Source: Tolypocladium sp. Sup5 PDA-1 (lineage: Eukaryota; Ascomycota; Sordariomycetes; Hypocreales; Ophiocordycipitaceae). From it: a stretch of 64,000 nt of DNA. Shown here piece by piece: positions 18,701 to 30,859 of this stretch. Where the stretch lies: contig JPHH03000008.1 of assembly GCA_000750105.3 (NCBI GenBank), forward strand, positions 434,001 through 498,000. Direction: 5' to 3'. The number at the start of each line of letters is the position of its first letter. The first letter of the stretch is position 1. The notes beneath the pieces were generated by a model that saw only the letters and a list, made by a program, of their open reading frames with translations, had not been told where the DNA came from and made no database searches. Position numbers and translations under genes: made by a program.

Positions 18701-21350
18701 ACTGTACGAAGGGCCGGCTGCTGATGCTGGGTTCTCGCCGTCTGACCTGGATGCTCTGACCTCCAGCACCTAGCACATTAAAGGTCCTAACTATAGGGCG
18801 TTAGATCTGCCCTATAGCGACTGTATCTCTAATAACTGATTGATCTGCATCTCCAACGGATCAGAGAGCGATATTTCCCAATGAAGCAATTTGATCTCGA
18901 TCTACGGACTACTCTGGAGATGACAGGAGGATTTCTTGGAATGATGCGACGCTCTTGCGGGGAACCAAGTCGACGTCAAGGCCAGCCCTGTTGATAAGCT
19001 CCACTGGGACTGGACTCTGGCTTTACCCCTGTTCGACACCTTCAGCGGCAACAGCTCCGTCAGCCATCACCAGTGAGCTTGCGCCGTCTTCCGAGCGAGA
19101 CTGTCTAGCCTCGAAGCTCGAAAGCTCCGATCACGAGAGTCGAGTGTGGAAGTCTAATGTTTTCCGCCGTGTCTTCGAGACGTATACGTAACAACTACGG
19201 CCGCAACGGCAACCTGACCGGACCGGGTTCTTCTGCAATGCTGAGCCCAACCCGCAGGACCAACAGATGACGCAGTCTCGCGGTATCCACACGATCAGCC
19301 TGTTGTTGCTCTTCTCTCCCCCTCTCTCAAGGTTCACGGCGCTTTCGGTCTGCCATCCAGCTTTCAGCGGCGCAAGGCCGCGCTGACACCACGCCGCTTG
19401 CCCAGGTGAACCTCTGTGGCTACCCCTGACTGGCTGTCTTGTGCTGCCTTGGCTTGCTGAAAGGTGACGTGCCATTGCTACCTGACGGCGCAGGCGTGGC
19501 CGGGTATGCCGTGATGCATGCTTACTCTGCTTGTTGGTTATTCTCATTCTCACCGTCAAAACCCCGATGTGCTGCTGATGCAGACGTTCACCTCATCGCA
19601 TCTCCGCAGGGGGAGGACTCCGGGACTGTCTCTGTGGCCTCTACGGAGTAGTGCAAGTCATTTATGACACTTCGTATAAGAATTGTGCAACCAGAGTAGC
19701 TCCTCGCTTCTCCTTAACTACAGAGCTGTCAGAAGAGCCACGCAGAGCCACCATCTGTCAAGCCCAACGCCAAAAGCTTATGTTGCTAGGCCACACCACC
19801 TGGAATGTTGGTGAACCAATCTGAGCGATAAATGTCACTGCGCCGTCAGCCCTTTATTGAGAAGCTCGGGATTCAGCCCAACGCCACCACTGACCGGATC
19901 ATCCCGCAAAACTCAACTTACGGGATAGTATTACGCATCATCACATGTGTTCCAGGTGGTTCTTGCAGTCGCTGCAAACCTGCGGCTTGTCGCCCCTCTT
20001 CTCTCTGCGTGCATCCATCTCAACAGTCTAAGTTACGGACCGCTCGGGCTGTGAGAAATGTGTGTCTATATCGATGCCGGTATCAACCTCTCGGCAAAGG
20101 CCGGCTTGCCTGAGCTTGCCAAGGGGCGGTGTACAGGTACTTCGTAGACAGCTTGATCTACAACAAGAAGGGGAAATGCGAGGGTGCCTCACAGCGAAGC
20201 GGAGGACCGGGGGCCTATATGCAAGCCTCCCTTTGGTTCATACGACACATCCCACGCCGTCAAGTATCCGGCGTGGTAACGCATCTTCTTCAGAGTGGTC
20301 AGAGTCCAGAACAGAGTAGAGCCCCTTTTAGATAAAATGGCCAGTGATCTACTAATGGCGATACTCGCCGCAGCCGGCTGAACCCTTGCCCACGTAGTGG
20401 CCGGGTCTGTCCCGCAGCAGCTCCGGCGGATGCCTTGCAGCATGTATCCGACTTGGCCATGCAATCGGGAGACAGGGACAGTAGTCCGTAGTGGTGTTGC
20501 ATTCGACGGTACACATCGCAGCCGTGTAACCCAGTGCCAAGCATGACGCGGCAATCGGGATGATCCTAGGCCAAGCCGGCACTTGTGGTAGTTATGGGGT
20601 CGAGGACATCCGACAACGGCAGCAACCCCATCAACTTGGTTGAGCGAGCTTCTCGGATGAAACCTCGGTGGCCCTGGGTTTAATGTACACACAAATTTCG
20701 AATGCGACAATGATATCTTCGACATGGTTAGGGCGTAAATTGTTTGTAGTGTCACGGACAGAGCACCTTGTGCTTGCAGCATGTCGACGGGTTCGTGCGA
20801 TCACAGATCCACGATAGCAAACGCTGCCACGTCACACGCGGGTGCAACAGACGATGACCGAAAAAGTAAACCTGGCTTCATTGACGGGGCAGATCAGATA
20901 GAATCGGGTCGGTTCCAAAGCCGTAACATCCGGATTCGATGCATGAATCTGTCGACAAAGACAAACAGGGACCGTTGAAGCTCGACAGGCACAGGGTAGT
21001 CCCCAGCTTTGCAGATGTGGAACATGACGACTCGACTCTCCAACCATCACGAGCGATCTTGCCGTATCGGGCTGGCAGGTGCCGTGGCGCTAAAACGGGT
21101 TTCGCCCCTGTTGAAATGAAGGTGGGGTCTTGAAACAGCACGTTCTCGCAATGCCGCATCTGAGAGGCCATGCTCAGACCCTCAAGTCCTTCACTCGACA
21201 ACCTGCATGCCAGTTCGTGGCGATCGGGACCTCATTCGACTCATTAGAACCCGCAACGAACGACGTCGACTTTGAGCTCTTGCATCCGTATGCAGCTCGG
21301 CACACGCAGGCTCAGTCCGTAGAGACTGCGCCGCAGCTGAGCAAAGAGCC
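15744..21350. other. 5.6-kb gene-empty region
   Basis: 15744..16250 is probably promoter and leader of the gene at 14682..15743. From there to 21350 no frame carries a domain, a conserved start or a usable set of splice sites. Visible elements are a (TACC)n run with an adjoining palindromic TACCTTAGGTACC at 16319..16356, a perfect 9-bp inverted repeat at 18791..18817 and one TACGGAGTA motif at 19642. Base composition looks like the rest of the window, with no AT-rich signature of heavy repeat-induced point mutation. A species-specific gene or non-coding RNA could still be present. Confidence 0.5.
18791..18817. repeat. perfect 9-bp inverted repeat with 9-nt loop
   Basis: CTATAGGGC at 18791..18799 and its exact reverse complement GCCCTATAG at 18809..18817 flank the loop GTTAGATCT. 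This could be a hairpin or a protein-binding palindrome. No gene end lies nearby. Confidence 0.6.
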
Positions 21351-24300
21351 ATGAAGTTCGCCAAAGAACTGGAGCGGGATGCTGTACCAGGTAGGGTTTG
21401 CCGTGCTGCATGCGGTGTCTCTGAGCGCAGGCAGCTGACGTCAATTGTGCAGAATGGCGCATCAAGTATCTCAATTACAAGGCGGGTAAGAAGTACGTCA
21501 AGGCGGTGTCACGAGCCATCAATCGCACGCCGCGAGGCCTGAACAACCGAACGCCCTCCTTCTTCCGACCTGCGCAGGCAGAACGCACGCCCGGCGAAGC
21601 GCATCCTTCCAGGGTCCCAACTTCGTCGACCGCTCCAGGCCATTCGACGTGGTCGCCGCCGCAGTGGCAGGCCATCCCTGGGGCCAAAGCCAGGGAAAAC
21701 GAGTCCTTGACGCGTGAAGGCAACTCGCTCCAGTACGGCAGTTTCGTGCACACGCCTCCTGCGACTAGCCCACTCGCCCGAGATGACGCGCGCAACGAGT
21801 TTGAGCTGCCGGCGCCGGCCATGCGAGCGCCGCCGGACTCGCCAGAGCTGTCGAGGCCCACGGACACGATGCGAAGGAGCCTCAGCCGGTTCGCGGTGAA
21901 CCGACGGGTGACCAGCGCTGCTCTGCCGACAGTTACCAACACCGGAACGCCCAGGTCCGGGACGCTGCCGAGGCGGCCAACGGCTGGGCCATTTTCCGAG
22001 TCACCATCACACCTCCGACGCATCTTGTCACACTCGTCGAGAACTGACAGCGGTGGGCAACAATTCGACCTGGTACACGAGAGGGAACGCGAGTTTTATG
22101 ACTTCATGGACTCCGAGCTGGACAAAGTGGAATCATTTTACAAACTAAAGGAGGAACAAGCCGGGCTGCGTCTAATCCTTTTGAAGGAACAGCTCCACGA
22201 GATGCGCAATCGAAGAATACAAGAAATGGCAGATACAGAAGAGCCGGATGAGTACGCCCCTCAGAATAGGAGCAACGAGAACGGCGGCGATAAAACAAAC
22301 GGATGGGTTCAGCCCATCAAGGCCAAAATCTTCCCGCCTGGGCCCAACTCCAAAGCTCTCCGAAGCATGCCTCGGACGCCCTACCTGCCCCCAAGCACAT
22401 CAGGCGAGACGAGACGGGACTACAGCCGACGACCACCGGACCACGACGTATCCTACCGCACCGCAAAGCGAAAGTTGAAGCTGGCGCTGCAAGAGTTCTA
22501 CCGGGGTCTAGAACTGCTCAAGTCATATGCCCTGCTGAATCGCACCGCCTTCCGGAAGCTTAATAAGAAGTTCGACAAGGCAGCCAACGCCCGGCCGCCG
22601 CTGCGCTACATGAATGAGAAGGTTAGCAAGGCGTGGTTCGTGAACAGCGATGTGCTGGAGGGACACATTAAAGCTGTGGAAGACCTCTACGCGCGCTACT
22701 TTGAGCGCGGCAACCACAAGCTGGCCGCGGGCAAGCTCCGCAGCTTGTCGAACAAGTCGACGGATGAATCAGGGAGTTCCTTTCTCAACGGCTTCCTCAT
22801 CGGCACTGGCGTTGTCTTTACGGTCCAGGGCCTGATCTACGGCTCCCAGCTGCTCTTCGACGACGACGTACAGCTTCGCAACCACACCAGCTACCTGATG
22901 CAGATATACGCCGGCTACTTCCTCATGCTGCTGTTGTTTGCACTATTTTGCATAGACTGCTTCATATGGACGAAGAACAAGGTCAACTATCCGTTTATTT
23001 TCGAGTTTGAACCAAGAAGCCACATCGACTGGCGTCGGCTGGCCGAATTCCCCAGCTTCTTTCTTCTCCTGTTTGGAGTGTTCATGTGGATGAACTTTAG
23101 CAGGTATGGGCCTGAGTGGATGTACCTGTACTACCCCGTGATTTTGATTGGCATCACGGTTGTTATCATATTCTTGCCGGCACCTGTGCTGGCGCACAAG
23201 AGCCGGCAGTGGTTTGTCTACGCACATGTAAGTCCTAGTCTCACTTGCTCGGTCTGTCCATGGTGCTAACAGAGGGATAGTGGCGACTGCTGCTGGCTGG
23301 TATATATCCTGTGGAATTCCGCGACTTTTTCCTTGGAGACATGTACTGTTCTCTGACCTATTGCATGGCCGTGAGTCCACATCGAGTCCGTTTTGGATTG
23401 AGCTCGCTGACAATTGACGGATAGAACATTGAACTATTCTTCTGCCTGTACGCCAACCAATGGGATAATCCGACCCAATGCAACTCGAACCATTCGCGGC
23501 TGCTCGGTTTCTTTATAACGCTGCCGCCGATTTGGCGTTTCTTCCAATGCCTCCGTCGTTACAAAGATACGGGCAACATCTTCCCACACCTGGTCAACGC
23601 CGGGAAGTATACCATGACCATCATAGCGTCCATGATCCTATCGCTATACCGGATCAACGGCACCCGTACCAACCTCGCCTTGTACATAACCTTTTCGTTC
23701 ATCAACAGCATCTATGTCTGTATGTATGCCCCTGTCCCGACTGTCGACTGTCGACTGGGTACTAACTGGGACCAGCTATTTGGGACTTGTTCATGGATTT
23801 TTCCCTCCTGCAGCCACAATCGCGCCATTTCTGTCTTCGCGACATTCTGGCACTCAAAAGCCGCTGGCCATACTACAGCATAATGGTCCTTGACCCGATC
23901 TTGCGGTTTGCGTGGGTTTTCTACCCCATCTTCACCCACGACACCCAGCACTCAACAACCATCTCCTTCATCGTGTCTCTTTTGGAAATCATCCGCCGAG
24001 GGATGTGGGCTCTATTCCGCGTCGAGAACGAACACTGCGCCAACGTATCTCAGTACAAGGCGTCGCGCGACGTTCCGCTCCCCTACCGCATCGAGCCGCT
24101 CATGGACCGTGCCAGTGCCGAGTCCAGCCCGGTGATGCAGACTGAGGAGCAGCGGCGGCGACACGAGCTGGCGCAGTCGACTGCGAGCTCCACGGCGGTG
24201 GCGAGCACGCTCGGGACGCTGAGGCGCCGCGCCGACACGAGCAGCGCGCGGACGTTTTCCAAGATCATGGCCGAGGCGCACAAGCAGGACTTTCAGAAGA

Positions 24301-24458
24301 AGCGGAAGCCGGTGGACCAGGACGTTGGGGAACTGGAGGAGCATGATGGTCATAGTGATGACGATGACGAAGACGAGGACGAAGACGAGGAGGCCACTAG
24401 ACTCATGGAAGTGACGGAGGCGCATGAATTGAGAAGACGAGAGGATGATGAGGTTTAG
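21351..24458 (+). CDS. SPX-EXS membrane protein, SYG1/XPR1 family, 960 aa
   Basis: Five exons: 21351..21390, 21453..23227, 23281..23370, 23425..23719 and 23776..24458, with introns of 53-62 nt. The start MKFAKELERDAVPEW, with the 13-codon first exon joined to WRIKYLNYK, is the diagnostic SPX opening. The split SPX domain continues with a long helix around DSELDKVESFYKL and a third helix pair ending RKLNKKFDK. Several hydrophobic segments follow, then the EXS domain (LFFCLYANQWDN, IPFLR-like region, MSLYRIN-type helix, IWDLFMDFSL). Relatives sense inositol pyrophosphates through SPX and export phosphate (XPR1) or sit on Golgi or plasma membrane (Syg1). The C-terminus is an Asp/Glu-rich tail. 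An alternating GACTGTC run lies in the last intron. Phosphate export is inferred from the family. Confidence 0.92.
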
Positions 24459-24714
24459 GGCTAGAGGGAGAGGGAACACGCATGTTTGCATAGCCACATA
24501 TAATACTGGCAGAGTTTTGTTAGAAGGCATTATGGAGAAGCGCAAGTTTGAGGCCGACAGAAGCCCGGGGACGATGAATCTAATGATCCAAATTGTGGTC
24601 TAGATTGAACTTTATCAAGACGCCCTGAGATGCACGTCTTATCTATATCTGCCCATGTATGTCGCTCTCAAAACTCCCAACACGCCCTGTGTACTTCGTA
24701 CATCTCCCCCCTGT

Positions 24715-26458
24715 CTAATACTCCCACTCGCCGTCAATCTTCTCCCAGTTGTCCAGGAAGCCCTTAAAGTACTGCACGCCCAGGCCCGGGTCGAGGGCGC
24801 CGGTGGTGGCGCGGATGGAGTGCATGCTGAGCTGGGGGATGCCCGCGTCGGCGGCGCGGACGCCCATCATGCTGGACAGCGAGGGCCCGATGGTGCCGCC
24901 GCTGCGGGAGTCGTTTCGGATCTGGAAGTCCTGGACGCGGGCGCCTGACAGCTCGGCGACGCGGCGGAGGACGGCTGTGGAAACGGCGTCGGTGGCCATG
25001 TGGCCTTTGCTGTCGCCAGCGATGGCGATGCCGACATTGAGCTGGGGCACGTGCGCGTCGAGGTAGTTCTCGAGGAAGTTGGGGTTGCCGGCGTGGGTGA
25101 CGTCGGCGGAGAGGAGGAAGGACCGGGCGTACGTCTGGCCGAGCAGGCCGGGCCCGAAGGAGGACGGGTTGAGGGCCTCGACGGTGCGCTCGACCACGAG
25201 GGGCAGGAAGTTGCCCTTGGCGCCCTGGCGGAGCAGCGAGCCGATCTCCTCGTCGTCGAAGAGCGCGACGAGCTTGACGTAGCCGTCAGCGTCGCGGTCC
25301 GTGTCGGCGGCGAGGAGGCCCATGAGGGCGGCCCAGGAGCAGAGCTTGTCGTCGATGCGGCCGGCGGTGATGAACTCGCGGTCAATGCCGCACGTCTGCG
25401 CGGGCTGCGAGTCGTAGAGCTCGAGCTCCCAGTTGAGGATGGAACCGTAGGATGTGATGCCGAGCTGCTTGGAGATGAGCTTGACCAGCCTCGGCGGCTG
25501 GGTGTTGACAAAGGAGCTGGCGGGGCCGAGGAGGGCGTCGGCGTCGCTGCCGCCGGGGCTCTCGAGGCCGATGATGGGCACGGCCTGCGTCTCCGCGTTG
25601 TTCTGGCCAAACATGCCGACGCCAAAGTGCGGCGCCAGCGTGGGGATCTTGGCGATTGGCCAGTCGATCTTGACGAGCCGGGTGCTGGTCTTGCCGGAGC
25701 TCTCATCGCGGACGACGACGCGGCCGCCGATGCTCAGGTCGCGGTCCCACCAGGTGTGGTTCAGTCCGCCGGCGTAGGGCGCGACGCCGAGCTGGAGGTA
25801 GCCGGCCTTGGTGGGCTTGGTGCTCACGGGCTTGAGGCGCGCCGTCAGGGCGTCGATGTGGCCGCCGATCATGCCGACGCCGTTGCCGGGCTTGTAGGCC
25901 CTGCCGACGGCGAAGGCGATGATGGCGCTGCCATTGCGCGTGACCCAGTACTTGCCGCCGGGCTGGATCTTGCCGGCCCAGGACTCGCGCGCAGGGAGCT
26001 GTGGAGGAGTCGTCGTCGTCAGCTTCGGTCATACACCCCAATCCCCCAAGCTCGCGCGCCATCAAACGTACCTCTTGGAAGCCCGAGTGGTTCAGCTTCC
26101 GCTTGAAGTAGTCGACCGTGTGGAAGATGGTCGGGTTCTCCTGCAAGAAGTCGCAGAAGGGCTTGGTGAAGGCCTCGGGCTTGCAGGCGGCGACCTGGCA
26201 CAGGCGGCAGGCCTGGTCCTCGGCGAGGTGCCAGTTGACCTGGCCGATCTCGCTGGGGGCCAGCCTGGCGATGCAGCTCGCGCAGGCGCGGTTGTCGCGC
26301 GAGACGCGCCCGTCCATGTCGGCCAGTATGAAGTTCTTGGATCGCGCGGCGGCCACGGGCGACGCGGCGGGCGCCGGTGTCGGCGACGGGGGGGGTTGCT
26401 GGCGCAGGGAGAGCACCGAGGCGTGTGGGCTGGGCATGCCGGGCGAGCGCTTCGTCAT
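24715..26458 (-). CDS. aspartyl aminopeptidase, M18 family (DNPEP/Ape4-like), 556 aa
   Basis: Two exons, 26458..26072 and 25998..24715, joined across a 73-nt intron (GTACGT donor, GCTGAC branch). The enzyme removes N-terminal Asp or Glu from peptides using two metal ions and forms dodecamers. All metal-ligand sites are visible: GGHIDAL, GRIDDKLC, DDEEIGS, SADVTHAG and the late SMHSIR. The peptidase starts at PEAFTKPFCDFL near residue 90. Ahead of it is an unusual stretch of about 75 residues containing CASC and, 25 residues later, CRLC plus one more Cys, which cytosolic relatives do not normally carry. A 45-nt GT...AG segment inside that stretch might be an intron, but I see no branch site for it. 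The protein could be cytosolic or vacuolar; I cannot tell. Confidence 0.92.
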
Positions 26459-27384
26459 GATTGCGGAGGAGCTGTCGATGCTCGCGCGGGTGTTGAAGCT
26501 GTCAGGGATTGTGCTGGCGGTGGAGGAGAGGGAGAGTGTGACGAGACGGAGAAGCTGGGGCTGGGTGGGACATCGTGACCGCCGTCTGATATTAATAAGT
26601 CATTCATACGCGGATACGATATCCGCATTCCGCACGACGCAAGCCACCGAGCGTCAGATAAGCCTAATCGGCGCGCTGGTCCTGTGGTCACTTGCCGCAA
26701 TCAGCAGGTGGACCGCTGGACCCTGTGACGTTGGCCTCAACCGGGGTCAGCTTCGACGAATCGAGGCAGCTCAATGCAGCCTATTCGTTGGTTTGCATTC
26801 TCGGCCCTCTTACCCGAGGCAGAGGACTGGAAGTTGGATCCGCACTCGAATACGGAGTACCAAGGAGGAAGCACAGGGTACTGCACGCATCTTGCCTCGA
26901 GTAGTATTGGGCTTCATTCCGCGGGCAGTCCTCTTTGTAAGTTGCCTGGTGCCAAGTTCTGTCAATGCTGCATGGCTCCAAGCCTCCAACCGCCGTAGTC
27001 GTGAAGCTTAGAACTGGCCGACACAAGAGCATCGGCTGTCTTCCAGGTCAAGGCATGCTTGCGAAGTACGACCAGAGAGAGACAGCTGAGCAGTCTGGCT
27101 GTCTCATATTCTCAGGTACAAGGCTCATTGGGCACAATCTGAGTCATCACGATTCACAAGTTTCGAGAATGTGGAACGCGTAAGAGCCATAATCATTAAG
27201 TAGTATTAGGGGTTGTTGCACGTAACGCTATATACCCAATTCCATCGCCCGCAACGCTTAATCAATACCATGCCGCATGCCATCTAAGACAAAGGGGCCA
27301 ACTCGAGACGTGTGATCCAAGCGTCGTCAAATCGTACAGTCTCTCCATGTCTCGCCCTCAGGGTATAACAGACAGCCAGCCAAT
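26459..27384. other. intergenic
   Basis: Upstream flank of the aminopeptidase and 3' flank of the secreted-protein gene. One TACGGAGTA motif at 26851. No supported gene. Confidence 0.5.
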
Positions 27385-28101
27385 CTAGGGGCCGTACTCG
27401 CTCCACTTGATAGACTTGACATCCGTGTAGCAGCGGTCCTCGATGGCGAACTCGTGGCTCGAGTAGGAGCCCGTGGGGAGGTCGTTGAGCTGGGTACACT
27501 CTGGGAGCAGGCGGACCGGAGCGCAGCCCTCGGGGATGTTGCGGTGGATGCCGCCGTTCTCGTCCACGGTGGTCTGGGCCTGCTTGATGACGATGAAGTA
27601 CTTGCCCTGGTAGTATGGCAGGCTCTCGTTGCAGGCAGCATAGGTCTCGGGGCTCAGGAAGGCGTAAGGCTCGGGGAAGGTGGTTATGCCCACGCCCTTG
27701 GTTCCCAGGCCGGCGTCGAGGTGCGCCGTGGAGACGGTCTCGGATCCCTGGTCCTTGACCAGCTTCAAGCCCGAGGGGAAGGGGGGCGTGCCGCTGTCGC
27801 TGATGGTGGTGACGCCGCCGAAGCGCTTCTCCTGGGCGGTGCCGTTCTGGTAGAAGATGCGGGCGTACTGCTCGTCGGCCAAGTTGCCGACGAGGGCGAG
27901 GCCAGCGCCGGTGTGGATACTGGCGATGTAGGTGTTTTGGATGGGCGGGTTGAAGTCCTTGCAGGGGTCGGTGACATTGACGACGAGGTGGAAGCCCTTG
28001 GACTGGGACGTGTCGGGATAGTGAGGGTACACCTGCCGGTCCGCGATGGGAGAGGCGGCAGCGAGGCCGACGAGGCCAAGGGTGAGGGCAGAGGCAATCA
28101 T
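27385..28101 (-). CDS. secreted protein, DUF7907-like, 238 aa
   Basis: Intronless. A clear signal peptide covers residues 1-16 (MIASALTLGLVGLAAA, cleavage near ASP). The mature part opens SKGFHLVVNVTDP and contains the paired motif SIHTGAGLALVGN, which I associate with the fungal DUF7907 family of secreted proteins of unknown function. Three sequons (NVT, NGT, NES) are possible N-glycosylation sites and at least four cysteines could form disulfides. No catalytic motif is apparent. Extracellular or wall location is inferred. A TATA box lies about 130 nt upstream of the start. Confidence 0.85.
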   Translation of the reverse strand: MIASALTLGLVGLAAASPIADRQVYPHYPDTSQSKGFHLVVNVTDPCKDFNPPIQNTYIASIHTGAGLALVGNLADEQYARIFYQNGTAQEKRFGGVTTISDSGTPPFPSGLKLVKDQGSETVSTAHLDAGLGTKGVGITTFPEPYAFLSPETYAACNESLPYYQGKYFIVIKQAQTTVDENGGIHRNIPEGCAPVRLLPECTQLNDLPTGSYSSHEFAIEDRCYTDVKSIKWSEYGP

Positions 28102-30210
28102 CGTGGCGAGGCTGGTGGAGGAGAGTAATGGTGCCAGTAGAAGATGCTGGTTGTTGATGCTGGTGCAGATGAAGATGAGATAAAGAAGATAGGATGGATG
28201 TCAGAGTGCGGGAGGCTTCGAGGCCTCTTATACCCGTCCGTTACACTCGTCTCACCGCGGAGGAGGCGAAGTCGGCTCTGGTCCGTGGCTGGGGCGAGGA
28301 TGAACCAACGGAGCCGAATGAAGATGGGATGGACATGGAAACATTGGATCGGTGGATGCGGATGCGGAGAATGGACGATCCATGGACCGTGAACCCCCAC
28401 TGGGCAGCGATGGAGGGCGCTGGAGGCTGGGCTAGCGCCTGCCTAGGGCAACCAGCGGGCCCTGAAGCGGGTTCAGCGGCTGCTAGCGGGACGACCCTGT
28501 GGGGGAGGGGTGGGATACGAGCTCACTTGCCGGCCGACATGTCGTCATGCCGTTGTCACCCCAGCAATGTCCTGATGCTCTCGTAAGAACCTCGCCTCGT
28601 CGCAAGACGCACCAGGTCTGCAGTCGTCCTGCACTTGATGCCGCTAAAATCAAAGTCGATGTCCCGTCAGCTCGTATCGAAACACCGCAGCATCGCGTCT
28701 CCTGCTCCTCTTCGAACAGTAGCTTTAGGGGAGTGAGGCACTAAGACTCAAAACGTCCCCAGTTTAAGCAACCCGGGCAGACCAGCCACGCAGAGCCCAG
28801 ACTTGTGTAGAGCGAGGTTGCATTGGTTTCTAGAAGAACTCGCCTCTGGCGTAAGCAGTCTATTTCCTCCAGCCGTTGAGCCTCGGCCGCTACCGGATAT
28901 GCGTCAGCATCGACGGCCGAATTGTCGATGGCGGGCTTGGCAAATGACGTTTGAGCCTTGACGATGCTTTGTCACTACTTGGGATGTTGGGCATCTCGTA
29001 TGAGAGAAGCGTCATGCAAAGACCATGCAGAGTGCGATGGACTCTGCCAGACGTACGAGCGCTGAGTCCCCGGGAACTGGTTGATAGACAAGCGGCTGGC
29101 AGATCTGCGTTCCAGGCCCTCCGGATAATAAATTGAGCCATAGTTTGTGGCGTTTGGTGTGCGGGCTATCGATTGGGCGGAAAATGGATGGCGTTTAACG
29201 CCGCCATGGGACCTACTGCTCCGAGCCCTCAGTATGTCGACAGAGTATTGTCCCAAGAGCATGACCAAGTCCCAAGACAACGGAGCGCTGCAGAGCCCAC
29301 GGTTTCCCACATCGAGTGCCTTTGATGGGCCAGAATCCACCATCGTGGCGACGGAGGACCCGGAGCCTTGGACGATGTCCACGGCGGCGATCTGGCTTCA
29401 AGCCCGGCGCGCTATCCCGACCCGGTGGCCAAAGTCACCCCATCTGAGACGGCAAGAAGGATCACTTGGCGATACGAGAAGCTACGCTGACATCGACATG
29501 TTTGGTGGAATTACTTCAACTCGGCCCCTGCGGGAGAGGCAACATGCGGCTCGGCACCCGGAATCTGCAGTGGCCAGGCCTCCCCGGCCCTGTGGCTTTC
29601 GGGCCGTTAGCTGCCATCTCTCCCCCAAGCTATGGCATTTTTACGAGTCGGAGAAGCTGGTGCTTGGCGTTGGTGACGATATGCTGACACGAGACGTCAT
29701 TTCGGGGGCACGGCTCGCAAACGCAACTGGTCCAACTCGCCATCGCGAATCTGACGCTACACTTTGTCGCCTGCGCTAGAAAATCCCGGGCTGGGCAGGT
29801 GATGCTGTTACAACTGAGGCTAGGCCTGTGGTTTTGTCTTTTCGTTCAGGTAGCGGGTGAGGTTGGCAATACCGTGTCCATGTGTAAGCAGTCTGTGTCT
29901 GGGAATTGCTCAGTGGCTGTGCTCTGGTGTTGAGGCGAGCTTGTCGCCGAAATAGGTAACGGCAAGCTGTCATGCTGATAATTTCCTTCAGCGCAATGAT
30001 CTTCGCCACATCTCTGCGTCAAGAAACTGCCGTTCACCTTTGCTTGTGTAGGGTAGTCTAGTGACAACGTTGAGAGTTGTGGTGTTTGCTCCCTGCCAGC
30101 CCGTCCCGCTACCGACCCGCATGAAAGCCCACTCCGGGCTTGCATCGTGACCCGCTCCCACAAAACCCTCATATACCACTTGAGCCTCGTCGGTTTCCAA
30201 CAAATCATCT
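28102..30210. other. 2.1-kb intergenic region
   Basis: Begins with the promoter of the secreted protein. The remainder up to the tRNA pair shows only scattered frames without domains. The longest, about 210 codons at 29147..29779, has no recognisable content. Confidence 0.5.
28227..28232 (-). promoter_or_regulatory. TATA-like box of the secreted-protein gene
   Basis: TATAAG on the minus strand about 130 nt upstream of the ATG at 28101. Confidence 0.35.
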
Positions 30211-30284
30211 GGTTTCGTGGTCTAGTTGGTCATGATTTCTCGCTAACACCGAGAAGGTCCCCGGTTCAAGCCCGGGCGGAACCA
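30211..30284 (+). tRNA. tRNA-Val (anticodon AAC), copy 1
   Basis: 74 nt including the discriminator A. The acceptor GGTTTCG pairs with CGGAACC (one T-G pair). Anticodon stem TCTCG/CGAGA closes the loop CTAACAC, giving anticodon AAC, which reads valine. T stem CCCGG/CCGGG surrounds TTCAAGC. Internal A box TGGTCTAGTTGG and B box GGTTCAAGCC are present, and a T-rich RNA polymerase III stop follows at once. No intron. Confidence 0.93.
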
Positions 30285-30301
30285 CGTTGTTTTTCTTTTC
30301 T

Positions 30302-30375
30302 GGTTTCGTGGTCTAGTTGGTCATGATTTCTCGCTAACACCGAGAAGGTCCCCGGTTCAAGCCCGGGCGGAACCA
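30302..30375 (+). tRNA. tRNA-Val (anticodon AAC), copy 2
   Basis: Identical over all 74 nt to the copy starting 91 nt upstream. Its own T-run terminator follows (GCTGTTTTCTTTTT). The short spacer is also nearly the same, so this is a recent tandem duplication of the whole transcription unit. Confidence 0.93.
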
Positions 30376-30859
30376 CGCTGTTTTCTTTTTGCCTTTGTTG
30401 ACAGGGAAGCAGTTGCAGTTTCGGGGAACATGTGGTTTTCACTCGAGCAACAAATTTTTGAGCGCTGCAAATGCCAGTTGTTTGACCCCAAGAAGGAATC
30501 AAGCTGAACCTATATTAAACAGGTGGGAGTGGCCTCCATGTGCAATATGTTTTCCAAAATTGCCAAGATCTGGCCGGCCTTCAACTGCTGGCCCTCTTCA
30601 ACCAAGATCTCCCACGCGTTGGCATTCACGGGTGCCTCGATTGGCCTGAGGCTTAGGTCTGAATATTTGTTGCAAGCAAGCACTCATGGACCGTAGGAAC
30701 CCTTGGTACAGTACGGGCAAACGAGAGGGCAGAGAAAATGGTCGTCAATGAGGCTCACCTTCGGCGAGGGCGGAGGCTGGTCAAATTGAACACGGCCAAT
30801 GTTCTTCTCAGCAAGCCATCTGTTCAGCAACTCTGTCTCTACGTCGTGCCACTTTACCC
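30376..30859. other. intergenic
   Basis: Lies between the tRNA pair and the decayed carboxylase. It may hold further eroded 3' sequence of that pseudogene, including the biotinyl domain, but I recognise none. Confidence 0.45.

Noticed and set aside
25000..26106. Long plus-strand open frame of 368 codons
   Set aside because: Antisense shadow of the GC-rich aspartyl aminopeptidase gene, with low-complexity Val/Ala/Gly/Glu composition.
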